This document shows positions 63,587 through 64,000 of a stretch of 64,000 nucleotides of DNA, one piece after another. Origin of the DNA: Stenotrophomonas sp. Ste86. GTDB taxonomy: Bacteria; Pseudomonadota; Gammaproteobacteria; Xanthomonadales; Xanthomonadaceae. A program made the translations under genes and the position numbers. How positions within the stretch are numbered: position 1 is the stretch's first letter; every line of letters starts with the position of its first letter. The stretch covers positions 124,001-188,000 of the forward strand of contig NZ_JALJRW010000001.1 in the NCBI RefSeq assembly GCF_024519465.1, given 5' to 3'. The notes under the pieces are model-generated. The model worked only from the letters and a program-made list of their open reading frames with translations, searched no databases and was not told the DNA's origin.

Positions 63587-64000
63587 ATGTCACTGCTGCC
63601 CGTCCTGGCCCTGCTGCTGAGTGCACAGGTCGCGATCAGCGACCTGTATGCGCGGCGCGTGTCCAACCGCTGGCTGTCGTGCGTCGGCGCGACCGCACTG
63701 GGATGGCTGCTGTGGACATGGGGCAGCGGCGCGGGCACGTTCCCAGGCACGCATCTGGCCGGCCTGGTGGTGGGTCTGGCAGCGCTGCTGCCGTTCTACC
63801 TGCTGGGCTGGATGGGCGCCGGCGACGTGAAGTACTTCGCCGTACTTGGCCTGCTGCTGGGCGCCCCGGCGCTGTTGCCGATCTGGGTGATCAGCAGCCT
63901 GATGGCCGGTGCGCATGCGTTGTGCGTGCTCCTCGCGCCCGGCCTGCGCGCCACGCTGCCGTTGCGTGCGCAATGGCTGCATGCACGCGCACAGCAGCAC
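63587..64000 (+). CDS. cpaA: A24-family prepilin peptidase, Tad locus (CpaA/TadV), cut by window
   Basis: 138 codons visible from an ATG at 63587 (GGAGG ribosome site); the C-terminus is outside the window. Membrane protein with the two catalytic aspartates of type IV prepilin peptidases: SDLYARRVSN (first Asp) and GAGDVKYFA (GxGD motif). It lacks the N-terminal methyltransferase domain, as usual for the Tad type. Cleaves the Flp pilin leader. The rest of a tad cluster probably follows to the right. Confidence 0.93.
   Translation, partial: MSLLPVLALLLSAQVAISDLYARRVSNRWLSCVGATALGWLLWTWGSGAGTFPGTHLAGLVVGLAALLPFYLLGWMGAGDVKYFAVLGLLLGAPALLPIWVISSLMAGAHALCVLLAPGLRATLPLRAQWLHARAQQH

Overview
The window is GC-rich DNA of a gammaproteobacterium of the Xanthomonadaceae, most likely Stenotrophomonas. 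The pointers are GTAG-headed imperfect palindromes of the S. maltophilia REP (SMAG) type at about 12.17-12.27 kb and 13.29 kb, dense coding with GC-rich third positions, and many divergent regulator/enzyme pairs. It looks chromosomal. I saw no rRNA, tRNA, CRISPR array, insertion sequence or replication origin. Genus assignment is an inference from repeats and gene style.

Layout. 0-7 kb: a cut-off SDR oxidoreductase divergent from a LysR regulator; a DeoR regulator with an MFS transporter; an EF-hand protein; a PEP-mutase/isocitrate-lyase-fold enzyme; an mdtIJ-type SMR efflux pair with a divergent LysR and a clear palindromic operator. 7.1-8.8 kb: a lone KAP-like P-loop NTPase with unusual composition, the best candidate for a foreign single-gene insertion. 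8.9-17 kb: an M14-type peptidase, oxidoreductases, a cupin/LysR pair, SMAG repeats, a TspO-like protein, mntH with an MntR box, and a MerR/methyltransferase pair. 17-23.6 kb: a cytochrome bo-type quinol oxidase operon cyoABCD followed by a PCuAC copper chaperone and SCO, divergent from a MocR regulator. 23.6-25.2 kb: small hypothetical genes, three of them overlapping. 25.3-32 kb: HxlR and PRISE-type SDR; a receiver protein lacking its phosphoacceptor Asp; a NemR-like regulator whose operator occurs in front of itself/acuI and again before a DJ-1-family gene; a MarR/FAD-monooxygenase pair. 32-41 kb: small exported proteins, an exported glucan-water-dikinase-like protein, an exported acetamidase/formamidase-family protein, an H-NS-like protein, a methyltransferase with a palindromic operator, and a TonB-dependent receptor. 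40.8-44.2 kb: a second single-domain receiver convergent with a PAS hybrid histidine kinase. 44.3-55.5 kb: mostly exported enzymes, including a sorbosone-dehydrogenase-like protein with a DUF2231 membrane partner, a frameshifted alpha/beta hydrolase, a serine hydrolase, a bicovalent-flavin BBE-like oxidase, a DUF885 hydrolase, DUF4136, OsmC and fasciclin proteins. 55.7-62.7 kb: a surface-adhesin locus with an AraC regulator, a 1527-residue trimeric autotransporter and a TpgA-like SmpA/OmpA protein. 63.2-64 kb: the start of a Tad/Flp pilus locus (flp pilin, prepilin peptidase, cut by the window end).

Main leads: (1) four TTCCGGCA-type boxes at an exact 21-bp period plus an inverted copy before the trimeric autotransporter gene, with an AraC regulator upstream; (2) the secreted dikinase-like protein with the domain order of plant glucan water dikinase; (3) two paralogous receivers sharing a 36-bp upstream element, one of them a pseudo-receiver; (4) the lone KAP-like NTPase; (5) the two-site NemR-like electrophile regulon; (6) copper-delivery genes attached to a bo-type oxidase operon.
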